Assembly: GCF_965363235.1 (NCBI RefSeq) | Contig: NC_134849.1 | Location: 67,041,122-67,105,121, forward strand | Reading direction: 5' to 3' | DNA: 64,000 bases | Source of the DNA: Mytilus galloprovincialis | Taxonomy: Eukaryota; Mollusca; Bivalvia; Mytilida; Mytilidae | Shown: one piece after another, positions 23,355-36,268 of the stretch | Layout: the number at the start of each line of letters is the position of its first letter | Position numbering within the stretch: position 1 is the first letter of the stretch | The notes under the pieces: generated by a model | What the model saw: the letters and a program-made list of their open reading frames with translations, nothing else | Told to the model about the DNA's origin: nothing | The model's database searches: none | Made by a program: the position numbers and the translations under genes

Positions 23355-26300
23355 CTGGAAAAAAATAAAATAAAATACATAAAGAAGCTTTATTCATGTA
23401 TTTAGTTTTGATGTTATATTTGTTATTCTCATCAGATTTTGTCTAATGCTTAGTTCGTTTCTGTGTGTGTTATATTTTAATGTTTGTTTCTGTTGTGTCG
23501 TTGTTCTCCTTTTATATTTGATGTGTTTCCCTCGGTTTTAGTTTGTAACCCAGATGTGGTTTTTTCTATCGATTTATGAGTTTCGAAACAGCGGTATATT
23601 ACTGTTGCCTTTTTTTAAGTATATTTTGATAAAAAAAAAACAACGCTTAAATATCAAATATAATGATGTTATATGCTTGACAATGGCTCAACTATTCAAC
23701 AAAGGTCAAATGATGAAAGTAAATATAAGTGACTGTACAGTCTACAGCTATGATCAAAAGCCATACAAAAACCCACTGTGAATCTTAGAAAAGTAGTTTA
23801 TAAAAAGTTTATGACAAGAAAATATATTTACCAAAAAGAATACATGGCTATCAGACAATGATATGAACTTCAGCATCAGTTTAATGCTATTTTTACATAT
23901 CACAAATAATGCAAACATTGGTATTAACCAATCCTATACAATTATTTTTTACTTTTTTAACAGAATTTTGAAAACTGTGCTTTTAAGTTGTGCTTACTCC
24001 TGTATACATGGGTTGTATTTGGGTTTTTTTTGGTTGTTTGTGTATTATTGTAATATAACAGTATTATACATGAATATTAGCAGGCATCGATAAGAAGTTT
24101 AATTGTTATAAATTGAACCAATAGTTTTTTTTCCCCAATAATAAAAACCTCAAAATAATTTCTAAATTTACGGCATCTAACTTCCACACAATACATTAAC
24201 AACATGCTTACTTTACGTTTATATAATTTAACAAATCGATCCCTGAGGTCAGTAAAGGAATGTTGAATACATGTATTATTAGCTAATGTCAGTAAAGAAT
24301 ATGATTGACCAACAGGGGGCACTGCACACAGTCCTGTCTTCCAACCTTCTTGGTTCCAGTGGATAAACTTTAAGTTTGGTTTAAGTCTGAAAATACATAA
24401 ATTGTGTCAATTAATATTGTTTCAAATATCATATACCTCAAATCTGTGTGACATGTACCTATTTCCTTCTTAGAAATCAAATGTATAATGTGCACACTGT
24501 TTTAATTTTGTATTGCTACCTTTCATTGTAAATTGTGTTTATATTATAAATAAATGACAATACATCATAAGCCTCTGGCTGGATGGTATATACATCTTAA
24601 AAATTGTAAAATATTGTATTCTAACCTGACATACTTCAAACGCTTTGAGTACCAGGGGCGTAGCTACCCGGAGGCACGACAGCATGTGCATCCACATCGT
24701 TTTCACAAAAAAAAAAACAGAAGAGGGAGAGGTGAGTTGGTCAATCGGAATTGGACAGAGCGATGCATGAATTATCTAAGACTATTATGATTATGATATT
24801 TGTATAACGTTCAGAGACTGTCAGTGTCTTTTCCGTCTATCCCGGATATTAGTTTGACAAACTAGTTACAAGTGTTGATGAAGCTGTTCGAGTCATGCAG
24901 AAAAAGATTGTAGCTCCGCAGTTGCGTGCACATTGATTCGGCTTGCAAAAAAAAATGACAAAATAAAAATTTATAAATTGAATGTTAAAGGAAACACCTA
25001 TGTTGTCACTTTTTTAATTGATGAAATATCATTAAATAATAAACGATTTGGTTTCAAAATAAAATAAAATTTGGAGATTATGACAAAATCGAAAGGGGAA
25101 GGTAACTTGTATCTTTTACAAGATTTGAATTTGTAATACTCAGTCTTAAGATATGTAGTTTTGGAGCACATTTTACAATGTACAGTTCATCAGTTTGGAA
25201 TGAGTTGTACCAATGGGCATTAGAATTATCAGATCCCTTCGATATCGTTGAAAATATGCCGCGGCGATGTGGTTAACAGACTACCGGAGCCAATCACCCT
25301 GCAACCACGCCAAAACAGTATTGGAAAGTCTCATTATTTTTTGCGTTCATAGACCATATGATAAAGGAACTGAAGAGTGGAGTCGCGTCAAGTTATCAGA
25401 AAATAGCTTCTTTGCACTGTATCTGCTTCATCGTGTTGTAGGAAATATTACAAACGAACAAATCTCAATATTGTCTGAAACATACGAAACTGACCTGGCA
25501 TGTAATTTTGACGAATTCAATTGGGAGGTCACTCCATGCCGAACACGTACCCTGGTTTATAACATCTCTCGTGTGCTGCCATGCCATGATGGCCCTGAGA
25601 TCTATCAGTCACGGTACTATGTATGAGGGGGGATATGGGGAGTCCTGATCCCGAAATCTCGGGCTTAAAAACATGAAATCCCGAGATCCTAGGCTTAAAA
25701 ACACTAAATCCTGAGGTCCCGAAATTCGAAAAAAAGAATTCCCGGATCCCGAAAAGGGTCAATCCCGAAATCCCAAGCTGAAAACTCCCGATCCCGGAGT
25801 CCCAATAAAGGTCCTATTCCCCCTCACGTATGTAACTGAAAACAAATGTACAATCAACAATGAACAAACAACAGTTACATAACATTACTGAATATTCATC
25901 AGGATATCAGTGTGAATGTTGACAAAGTAAAAGAAGTTTGTTTCTGCCCAGACCCGAAGATGTGTTGTTTATGTATTACTATTTTCAGAAGATTTATTAA
26001 TAGTTTTGCATTCATAAATTTTTATCTACATATAGCTCCTCTTTTAAACGTCCTATGACCGAAAACCGGAAAAAAACCATTTTTCTGCATAATAGGGTCC
26101 CAAAATATTTTTGGGCTGTTCCAATCATACTCCCACATAATATGATTGTTTATGAATGAGCTACCTGCTTAGATTCAAAGACTTGCCTTATTTGTCCTAT
26201 TAGAATTGGAATAATTCATGGGGGCTTGAATATATCGTAATAATACCACGGGTTGTCCCTTTATATTTTACCCCTCTCTATTGCTCAGGGAAAAATATTT

Positions 26301-29300
26301 GTCATAAAGGGCCAACCCATGGTAAAATCATGATATATTCAAGCCCCCATGAATTGTTTCTTAATTTCACGTCCATATACCAAGCTGTACTTTAATATAA
26401 AAGTATCTATCTATATTATATAGAAGACATGATACATGAATCAAGTTGATTTTTTCAAGACTGTTTTGGTAATGAATTTTCCATTTCTCTTTGTTTTTGT
26501 CAGTGCAGAATGTTTTGTTATAACAAATAAAAAGCAATTCTCAACAATATTACATTAAAGGGAAAATTCACGATTTTTTACTTATGGTTTAAATATGTTC
26601 ATTATGACATAATATATATATTCACAAAGTTTTATCGCTATATGTGCAGTAATAAAGGAGAAATTCAATAATTAATGAAAAAATATCAACTTCTTCCTGT
26701 AGGTCGTGACGTTTTCTCCTGATTTTTGCATGCCGGGATTTAAAATACAATCATTAAAAGTCTTGGTTTTTAATCATATTTTAACGTAATCGTAAGCGCG
26801 CCGATGACTTATGCTTTATCTAATAACCATCCGATAATAAGAAGATAAAACGCACAGACGTTCAATTGTACTCATTCGTGAGATAAATTATCTATGTTAA
26901 ACGTATATATTCGAATTATTTTTGTAGACAACACAAAAAGTTATAAATTTATTTTTAATAAATGCATTTTCGGACTGATTAGGTGAACAAATTAAAGTAC
27001 AATAATCTGTAAAGACAATATGTTGGTGTACTATTATTGACCTTTTACTATCTCTGCTATGGCTAGGTTTATACAATGTGTGTATTCACGGTTCTGTGGC
27101 AATACTCGTAGATGGCTTGTTGAAAGGTAAATTGTTATTTGCACTTCGGTATTTAACCACGCCTCTGAGCACACCTTGCCAGGTGTGACTGTCTATTCGG
27201 ATGAGTGGTAGCATTTAATACACACATTAAAAATACATATTCAAGTTGGTGACAAATAAAAATTGGTCGCCGTGGAATTATTTAATTATATTTGGTGCTA
27301 TTATTTATTTGAATTCAAATAAGTTAATTTACTAAGAAATACACAATTTTCGGTTAAAGACGGGAAACTTAATTCATATGTCAGAATGAAATGATATACA
27401 AGTCTTGTCCTTGATTTATGTCTCATAAAAAAGGGGGACTTAGAAATTAGAAATAGCTTTACTAAATCATTTTTATTTGTCTTTATTAGGCGAAAAAATG
27501 TACGAGAACACTTACATTTAGACTTTTGAAAGCCATGTATTAATTAATATATGAAACTATCTGAAGATAACTCTACCGAAGCGGAATATAATATGTACGA
27601 ATAAAGAAAAAAATATTTTTGTAATGGAATCGAAAAATTACGAATAGATATTCTTTTCAAGTGTGATAAACGTCAACCAAATTTATTCATAATCGGGAAC
27701 GTCCTTATTAAAATCTGAGACAACTATAATAATCGTCGCCTCCCAACGTATATATATACTTAAATAACTATTTGATCAACGATGTTTAAAATTAAAAGAC
27801 AACGAATTTAATGTTATCTTTCCCTATTTTTGAATGTTATTATAAGTCTGTTCAACTTGCAAGAATACTCCTAAAGCGGACAAATATCCGACAAGCAGTT
27901 TATTCTTTAAATTGCTGTCATTGAATATCAAGAAAGAAAATAAATCCCGAAATTGATACTCAATAGTTTTCCTAGAAAATATTCACATTCCTTGGGGATT
28001 ATTAGTGTACGTCCAGTTGCATATATTTTACATGAATGTTGGAACAATTGTGATGATGACGAATTTCGTCCTTTATTCGAGAACAATTTAATTGATATAT
28101 AAATCTTTGAGTTTACTATGTTCTTAACTTCGATGAACCAAAGCAAGTTATAAATTGACCTGTATTTAAATCAAATTGTTTCTTTTTTTTTCTTCTTCTT
28201 CTTTTGGTATACAATAGTCTATCGAATTCGTTGATTACATACTGTTGACATACGTGGACTAGTCTATTTACAAAACTTTTACCACAATTTACACAAAATG
28301 TATGTTTCTTTCTTATGTTCAATGTATACATGTATACATATTTTAAATAGCGCTACTGACTATAGTTCCGTAACTTTCTACCAGGCGTATGTATACACGA
28401 ATCGTCGACAAGTGCGCACATTTTTTTAGATCAATAATTCTGGTATGTTCCAATCTGTCCTAAACTATTGACAACGAGTATATATTACATTTTCCCAAAT
28501 TAACTCTTGGAAAAATATGTAAATAGATTTGTATTTCTTCAATTATTTTTTTTTGTATTATTTTTTTTTTATAAATAATATTCTTTACACCAGAAATGTT
28601 ATTTATAAACAAGCGTATGAGTTCAGTAATGACTAGTATATTATATCACTTTCGGACATGCAAGAAAAAAATGTATATTATACATGCACCTGATAGTTCA
28701 AAATGGAAAGTTATAAGTAACGGTCGTGTACACTGATCAATACCTACAGAAGTGAAACGATGCATGAACTTGCAAGCCCGCCGGACAGGAAATCGATTGA
28801 ATACCTGGACGTGTCAACTTACACTCCTTCCAATACCTTTGGGAGTAATACCTTTAGCCATGCTGGTGATCAGATGAGGGAAGATCCGAATTTATTTAAA
28901 TAAAGTTTATTACTTGAAAGAATTATGAACGAATTAGATTTTCGAAAACAATTTCCACGGAACACTTATTTATCATTTTATGATTTGAACTTTGACTTTT
29001 TAACTAATTACAATATTATCAGTTTAAAAATAACAGACTATATGGTTATTTAAAAATATAAGACCATTTTCCGTATCAAGTTAGTCAGTCAGATAAAACA
29101 ACCGTACGATTGACCAGATATCGACACGCAATTACGACTACATCGTTTCTGTAGTTTTGTTCCTTTGTGGTTTATTGACATATCGTGATTTTTCATCGGA
29201 GAAGGTGACAAGATGGCGGAGAGTAGAGAACTGATACTCTAAATTTAAAATCGATGGTGATCTCTTATTTAGCGGAATAAAACTTTAATATCTATAAATT

Positions 29301-32300
29301 TGAGCATTTTTATACAGAATGGACATAATATCAATTTTTGATTTTTTTGCGAAGTTTCCCTTTAAGACATCAACAAATCAACATAAGAAGTTTTTTGGTA
29401 AAATCTTATCATAATTGATGTAATGGATGGAGGCCTAATTATAAAAAGAAGATGTGGTATGATTGCCAATGAGACAACTATCCACAAGAGACCAAAATGA
29501 CACAGACATTAACAACTATAGGTCACCGTACGGCCTTCAACAATGAGCAAAGCCCATACCGCATAGTCAGCTATAAAAGGCCCCGATATGACAATGTAAA
29601 ACAATTCAAACGAGAACACTAACGGCCTTATTTGCATTAAAAAATAAACGAAAAACAAATATGTAACACATCAACAAACAACAACCACTGAATTACAGGG
29701 TCCTGACTTAGGACTAAAGTCAAGTGGCACATTAATATGCATATTCAGGATGAGAACATGTTAATGAATTAAGAATATTAGCCCTGACTTGTACTAGACT
29801 GATACGCTGAGCCTGATTTGTAAAGTATCATAACTAATTGCCATCCTATTATGGTACCTTTCAATATTTCTCCTAACATCTGAGATTTCTACATTTCCCC
29901 GTACCATCAAGGCACATGCTAAATAAAGGCTATGTTTAGGATCTGCCCGCAGTAATTGATGATCTCTTGAGAATGCATCTGAAAACATTTGATCTAATCT
30001 ACAAAATAAAAAATACATTTTTGTATCTGAAAACTTAAAATTAATATTTGAAATAAATTTCAAACCACTTTTTTTTGGTATATCCCTAGTTTATCTAATT
30101 TTTTTGGAATTATTTAAAAAATGTGTTATATATATAGAGTTTATTGCAGCTAAATGTAGGTATTTCTATATCAATTAATGCTTTATTCTTTCATTTGATA
30201 TATATTCCTAATCAATTGAATGAGAAAGCTTAGCCCTGGTTGAACAGACTGTATTAGGAATGTGCTAGATATATATAAAAATAAAAATAAATTTACTGCG
30301 GTGAATAGAAACTAGGCCTAAATTAAAATATTGTTTGTTTGCCCTTTTCCGACCCTATGTTTTGAAACAGGGTAGGTAGGTAGGTGAAATATTTTATTTT
30401 TTTCCCCAAAAAAATAATTTGGCTCGGTATATTATTTGTCATGGGTAGGCAGGTAGGTATAATATTTTATTTTATAGATACAAACTCTGCATAATGTCAT
30501 TTGTGTCCGTTTTGTTTTTGCAAATAAGTTTTCTGGGACCATTAGTTTTAAAAAAAAAATATCACGTAGAATGTGAAGCTAATTCATATGCACTACTATT
30601 TTGTTTTCAAATATCAAAATATAGAGCTGTGCCGCATATCTTCAACGTTTATATGCCTGGAACTTTGAAGAGTTTGAACTTGCACTTATATTCTGTACTA
30701 CGTACCTTGTATGCTTACCTTAAGATTTTCTGTAAAAGATAACTTTGTACTGATAAGATATGTCCGGGCAGACATACATTACTAGTAGAAAAGTCCCTAG
30801 AGTGTTAAAAACATCGTGTGTGCCTTTGTTTCCAATAAAAATGCTACAAGACTTAAAACTCTGACAATTGTCACGTATTTTACATCGCATTTATAAATGA
30901 TCTGTATGGACAACTTGGCGATTTTACTGCCAGATATTCTCCACTTTACATGGTTTTGTCGCTTTTGATGCATATCAGATATAAATAATACACCTTATCG
31001 CTATTTGTCCGCCATTACCAGGTTCCCGTAAAATTTTGACATCATAAAACAAAATATCTGATGCTACAATGGAAAAGTGATTGATGTATGCGTCAAAAGG
31101 TCAAGCGGCCGAGTAGGCTAATAGCGATAAGGTGTATATAGCAGCATCGTTAACATAATCATCCTGATCTGCGGATCACAAAAGGCCATCCCTACATAGA
31201 ATACAACGTCCGTTTACAAATTAGTTTGTACACCTGTGGATAATTTTGTATCAAACGAACTTTTTTGTAAATAAACCCTGCTCTTTAAGTATAAAGGTAC
31301 AGAGTAGCGTACGTCATATCATGATTTCAGGAAGCGTTCACATGCTGAACATCGATTTCAAACAAATGTTTTGAAACTTCAAATGCAAGTGTTCATGTCA
31401 AACGCTCAGGTGATTCCAAACGGACTTGACCTTATACGTTAAATTTAAAACCCGAGAATTCCGGATAAAATAGTTTTGAGCGGGAAATATAAATATAAGA
31501 TTTTTGGTAGGAACGAAAAAATTAAATAAAATAAAATCTTGCTGGTAAATACAAATAAAAGATTTTCAGGCGCAACGAATTTATAGGGTCGGTCGGTAAA
31601 GGGCAAACAATCAATATTTTAATTTAAGCCCTACCTTAAGGAGGTAGACCTAGGTTAAGGGAAGTAACTCTTAAAATCATCAGTACGTTTGTGTCAACCA
31701 TTTTCAAAAATATATTCTAAGCTTCTAGGTTACATAGATTATTTTCAATCTGTTTCAGGTAAATGCTTAAAATACATTGATGAACTTGTCTTTAACAAAC
31801 GCTTGACTGATTTAAAGAGTTATCTCCCTGAACCAAGGTCTACCACCTTAAGCAAGTGCACTTCTACATGTACATGTATAAGACTTTGATTACTTTTGGA
31901 ACATTCAAATACAAACTGACAGATGAGTTTTGGTCTGTCTAATGCAAGTCTGGAAAGAACTCAAATTTCTAACAGTTAAATACTTTGCATAGAGATCTTT
32001 ATCAACCAGAAATAGGATTAGATATATGAAGGGCATACGATACAGTTACAGGGGAGGTAATGAAGTTGCTAACGTAAAATGCTATTTTCGCGACATCAAA
32101 TTATGACATATCGGGAAAAGATGCATTTTTCGACTGATTTTTATCATTCAAACTGATTTAATTTGAAAACGAGTCCATGGACCCTTATTTTTAAAACAAA
32201 ATTTTGGTTCATTTTGCAGGGAGATTATGTGGACCAAATTTTATAAAACTGTAAATAGTGCAATTTTTTTAATTTTGATATATATACAGCAAAAAATGAC

Positions 32301-35300
32301 GTTTTTTTCTCAATTCATGACTATTTGATAAATATGAGTTATTTCTGAATAAAAAATGCATAATTTTTTATGATACTTATAAAATACAGAAATTACTAAA
32401 TTATTTAACAAAAAACAATTTGTGCTTATCTTTTAAAACAAAAAAGTTATGTCTCTCTTTCGAGAGGAAAAATACGGCCACAAATCCGAATTTTGAGCAA
32501 ATATACGAAATTTCGACCTCAGTTAACTCAAAAAGTAGCACATGAAGGTATATTTTCTATTACATATTTGATTTAACCAGGCAAAAAATAGCCTATATGA
32601 AAATTTTCATCAAACTGTAAATACAGGATCAAAACTGTATCATATGCCCTTAAACTTCATGTATATAAGGTTGATTTCTATCTAACTTATCTCCACAACA
32701 TACATTACTTACTTTCTGGGTGGCAAGTGGACATCTGCAGATGTGTAAAGGGGACTCTGACTTGCCACTAAATAATGTAACTTTGGGAATGGCACTAAAT
32801 TCATGGTGATTTCATTCAAATCTACATTCAATGATCCTTCAAATCTTGCAGAACTAAAAAAAAAAGAACTGTATCAAGAAATATAACAAATATATTTATA
32901 TATATAAAATATATAAAATTTATTTTTATGATCTTTAGAAAAATGACAAAAAGCTAGGCTCCACAAGCTTTTCTCCTGTTTCATAGCGAGTACAAATAAA
33001 TTTCACATATTTTCCGACAATGTACATATATTGTGTTTATCCTGAAACTACTCCAATAAATTTCTCAAAGAAATCGACATGGTTGAAATGCGGACCGCTA
33101 AGAGGACCCCAAATGAACTGGTTAGGAAACATAAATATTCATATAACCGCTTGCTTAACATGGCAGTGGAGTAAAAGGATACTTTATTTGTACATGTGCA
33201 AATAAAGCAAAAATAGTTTGCTAATTGCAGGATAAAGATATTTTACACATGCAGTTTAATGGTTCAAACTATTTATTGTTTTTTAATAATCTTTAAAACT
33301 ATAGATTCCCCTACACAACAAAAGTATACTACATACATGTATGTGGGTTATCAGATCAAATATATTCGTTCATAGTGTGTTAATTTATGTTTTTTGATTG
33401 AGTTAAACCTTCTAATTGATATTTTATCGTGTGGTTTTCTATGTTGTGATGTTAAGCTATTGTTTCAGAAAAAGGGAGAAAGTTTGGTACCATTAAAACG
33501 TTTAATCCCGCTGCAAATGTTTCCACCTGTCTTAAGTCAGGAATATGATGTACAGTAATTGTCGTTTGTTTATATAATTTATACATGTTTTTCGTTTCTC
33601 GTTTTTTATATAGATTAGACCGTTGGTTTTCCCATTTGAATGGTTTTACACTAGTTATTTTTGGGCCCTTTATAGCTTTTTGTTCAGTGTGAGCCAAGGC
33701 TCTGTGTTGAAGGCCGTACATTGACCTATAATGGTTTACTTTCATAAATTGTTATTTGGATGGAGAGTTGTCTCATTGGCACTCACACCATATCTTCCCT
33801 ATATCTATGTTCTGAATATGATGTAATACGCCAACATATACTTTTACATATCCATTTCATTTAAAAATAAAACAAATTTAAAAATTTCTATTGACAAGGA
33901 GAACAGATTATTTCTTTTAACAGAACAGAGACTTTTCTATAAATCAAGAGTTATTTCCCTTGTACCATCACAAAGACATATTTTACATTAAAATATTTGT
34001 TAAATATTGCTAAATTTTCATGCATTATTATATTATTATCATAAAACAACCATTTAAGGAAACTTCCAATCAGCATGATTAAAGAGAAACATGTGAATTG
34101 CAAGGATTTTGCTCCATACCACAGTATAAATGTACACCAATAAATTTTATGAAGTTTATTCTATAATAATAACATTGCATGTATATGTTTCATTATGATA
34201 TGTTATTTTGATTGGCTAACAGCAATCATGCGTCCTTCTGAAATCAACATTCAGTACATAATGAAATGTAACATTCATGATGACTCTAGGTCCAACAAAA
34301 AAGTGCACAGGTAAATTAAAGAAAAACTTGATAGAAATTGTGTTTTCATGATCCTAGCTAAAAAATGTAATTATAAGTATTGAATGCTACTTTTGTAATT
34401 TCATAGGGTTGTAAAAGTGTTGACCATGCACATTTTTTATAATGCAGAGTTTCATCTTCAAAATGTACCTCGCTCAAGTATTTAAACCCCAATAATTGAC
34501 AAAAAAAAACATTCAATTTTTTTTTATCAAAGTTACATTCACAAGTAGTGATTTGACACCTGTTTTACAATAAAATTGAGAATGGAAATGGGGAATGTGT
34601 CAAAGAGACAACAACCCGACCAAATAAAAAACAACAGCAGAAGGTCACCTACAGGTCTTCAATGTAGCGAGAAATTCCCGCACCCGGAGGCGTCCTTCAG
34701 CTGGCCCCTAAAAAAATATATACTAGTTCAGTGATAATGAACGCCATACTGATTTCCAAATTGTACACAAGAAACTAAAATTAAAATAATACAAGACTAA
34801 CAAAGGCCAGAGGCTCCTGACTTGGGACAGGCGCAAAAATGCGGCGGGGTTAAACATGTTTGTGCGCATGTTTTTTCTCCTATATCAATACATCAACAAG
34901 TAATCAACTTTTAAAAATAAATCATCACCAGTGGCTAGAAAAGGCTTATGGAAAACTAACATATCTTTTTATTGAGAATGATAAGTACACATTCTACTGG
35001 AATAAACAAGTTATATAAATATGTTATTCCTTAATTTTGTGAAAAAAATATGAAGCAAACAAAAATCCTACTGTATGTTTTGTCCTGTTGTCATCTAGAG
35101 ACCATGTTATACTTTAAAATACCTTGAAACTCTAATGGTAAAGATGCGTTTAACTTCAATCTTGATTGACTAACTAATTTTCCCTGCCAAGGTTAGGTTG
35201 TTCTTAACCAGAACTATGTCTTCCTCCATAAATAAATAAAATCTAGCCACCATTTAAAGTCTAAGATTGGAATAGGCTTTCAGTGTGAGCCAAGGCTCCG

Positions 35301-36237
35301 TGTTGAAGACTGTAATTTGACCTATTATGGTTCACTTTTACAAATTGTGTCTTCGATGAGAGATTTGTCACATTAGCACTCATAATACATCTTCTTATAT
35401 CTATTTAAACACTTACAAACAATCAATCAAACCAATACCTTGTCATATTCAAGAGAAGATTTGCAACTATATTATTCATGCTATCAAATGGTTTTTCCTC
35501 TGATGTCTTGGTCAGTCCACCATCTCCTGTATGTATAGCACTTCCTGCCTTCACATCTGTAGGGAAGAATGTCTTTTTACCGGTTCTAGCCGAGGGTATG
35601 GCCTGACCTATTTTGTTAACAATATCCATTAATGCCTGAAAAAAAGAGACAAAACATAAAATTAACTCAACTGAAATATAGTCTAGATTCATGAATTATT
35701 GGTTTTCTAAACATACAACTAATCAGAAACTAATTTAAACAATAGAATTCTGTGAAAGTATTCTAATTAAATGTTGCTGGTTTGTGAAAACACAGCGGAT
35801 TCATGGCCATAATATTTTTTTGTAGACTAAATAGAAAACAAGTTTTTTTTGGGTACAAAATTAATTTAAGTAGTTAGAAGAAACCAAGAAATCAACTAAA
35901 ATTGTTTTCCCATTAACAATACAACTTTTACAGTATAAGGAACTGGTGCAATTAGTAATTTATTGATTGGCAAAAAGCTAAGACTATCTGATAGTTGTAA
36001 ATTAACAACCAAAGTAATACATGTTAACCATTCCTATACATCACCTCAGTAAATGTGTGATTAATAAGAAATTTTAAATGCTTTCATAGCTTACTACATA
36101 GGTGGGTGTAGAGTTGGGCATGGTGACCAAGCCCCCTCTTATAGAACTACATGCATGGTGTATTCAGACTTTTAACCTGTTCTAAGATAAACATAACCCC
36201 ACAAAAGACAATTGGTCAGTGCTTAAGTAAACCAGAA

Positions 36238-36268
<31 letters not shown>

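Noticed and set aside
25267..25626. 119-codon open frame as a gene
   Set aside because: Another frame of the same DNA gives transposase-like blocks (25208-25442). The long frame is a shadow and ends in the GGGATC element.
28116..28331. Minus-strand frames 27928-28331 as a transposase of the 2.8-kb element
   Set aside because: Short, overlapping in different frames, with a Lys/Arg run from a T/C tract. No catalytic motif.
33452..33745. 97-codon minus frame as a gene
   Set aside because: It is the antisense of the family C retroposon and recurs as a piece at 46697-46879.
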